A stretch of DNA of 5,818 nt. Origin: Candidatus Pollutiaquabacter sp. (GTDB lineage: Bacteria > Bacteroidota > Bacteroidia > AKYH767-A > 2013-40CM-41-45). The translations under genes were made by a program, and so were the position numbers. The stretch lies in NCBI GenBank assembly GCA_903854075.1, contig CAINVI010000036.1:1-5818 (forward strand), written 5' to 3'. This document shows, piece after piece, positions 5,287-5,818 of the stretch (the first letter of the stretch is position 1; every line of letters begins with the position of its first letter). A model generated the notes under the pieces. It was not told the DNA's origin, made no database searches, and saw only the letters and a program-made list of their open reading frames with translations.

Positions 5287-5818
5287 TCAGTCGCTGCCGA
5301 ATTCTTTCAGTAATTCCAATTCGGCGGCAACGTTGACCAGCCATTTGTTTTGCTTCTGCCGGACGATACCATGCTCTGTTTCCTGATCGTATAATTGCTG
5401 TGCGTCTCCGTATTCTTTCCAGATGGCCTCAAATGTTGAACGAATCTGATTGTCGAACTGCAGGAGACTTAATGGTTGCTCGGCAAGTCGTTTTCTGAAT
5501 TTCCGCGCATAGAGTTCGCACAAGTCGAAGTGCAGCTGTTCGTGCATCAGCAGGCTGTCTTGATGCGCGTCAGGTTTTACCCAGGATGCTCTGCGTGTGA
5601 AGCAGGGATGTAAAATTTCCGTCACATAAAGCGTGTCATGGGAAAAAGTTGGAATGGTTTTCAAAGTGTAGATACAATTGCTTTGTGCCGAGAAAGGGGA
5701 GCTGTTGGCATCCTTTCCCTGAAAATCCGCCCAATTTAATTTATAGTCGTTCCGCCAACGTAACGTGTCTCTTGCTGTGTCATCTCGATAGGCGCCGTCG
5801 TTTTCAAAACGTACCACG
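5287..5818 (-). CDS. DUF922-type putative zinc protease, 5' end outside window
   Basis: Only the C-terminal 176 or so residues are present; the frame stays open to the window edge, so any signal peptide is not visible. The GTG codon at 5817 is not taken as the start. Fragment residues 91-99 read MHEQLHFDL, an HEXXH zinc site (His92, Glu93, His96) within a helix. Before it lie LNWADFQGK (28-36) and ASWV (77-80); after it comes YDQETEHG (143-150), where an acidic residue or His149 could be the third ligand. This order, a W-x-DF-x-G block, then SWV, HEQxHFD and YDxxTxHG, fits the DUF922 group, described as predicted secreted Zn-dependent proteases. Substrate and biological role are unknown for the family as far as I can say. 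The gene converges on the TonB-C-like gene with a 55-base gap. Family assignment is fairly secure; peptidase activity is inference. Confidence 0.82.
   Translation of the reverse strand, partial: VVRFENDGAYRDDTARDTLRWRNDYKLNWADFQGKDANSSPFSAQSNCIYTLKTIPTFSHDTLYVTEILHPCFTRRASWVKPDAHQDSLLMHEQLHFDLCELYARKFRKRLAEQPLSLLQFDNQIRSTFEAIWKEYGDAQQLYDQETEHGIVRQKQNKWLVNVAAELELLKEFGSD

Noticed and set aside
1..5818. Defence system, mobile element or biosynthetic cluster
   Set aside because: There are no transposase, integrase, toxin-antitoxin, nuclease, CRISPR repeat or synthase signatures; the genes are housekeeping or envelope genes in normal operon order.

Overview
The window looks like a housekeeping segment of a Bacteroidota chromosome, perhaps from the Chitinophagales/Sphingobacteriia side, although the sequence alone does not settle the order. 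The evidence is the Bacteroidota style of TonB C-terminal domain, a DUF922-type HEXXH protein, start codons mostly without a strong Shine-Dalgarno, and two copies of the Bacteroidota -7 promoter motif TAnnTTTG in the only divergent intergenic gap. I see no tRNA, rRNA, CRISPR array, insertion sequence, att site or phage gene. Coding density is high and no gene-free stretch exceeds 300 bases; the longest gap is 132 bases.

Left block (1-2136, + strand): the C-terminal third of enolase, a 92-residue orphan protein with one membrane helix, and a complete citrate synthase of the mitochondrial/eukaryotic type. The gaps are 18 and 21 bases, so this is probably one transcript, closed by a strong intrinsic terminator at 2106-2136. 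Enolase makes phosphoenolpyruvate, and citrate synthase commits acetyl-CoA to the TCA cycle, so the pair is metabolically coherent.

Middle block (2159-4559, - strand): an MsbA-like ABC exporter followed 7 bases later by a Nudix hydrolase of the CoA pyrophosphatase type. The Nudix ribosome binding site lies over the last codons of the exporter, so the two form a tightly coupled pair. This block converges on the citrate synthase operon.

Right block (4692-5818): a divergently transcribed secreted protein that joins a small beta-rich N-terminal module to a TonB C-terminal-like domain, without the usual membrane anchor and proline-rich stalk. It converges on a partial DUF922-type putative zinc protease on the - strand. 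Between these two genes lies an inverted and direct repeat cluster that can fold in alternative ways and may act as a weak terminator.

I did not find a new multi-gene system. The observations most worth a second look are the eukaryote-like citrate synthase, the unanchored TonB-C protein, and the orphan membrane protein between two central-metabolism genes.
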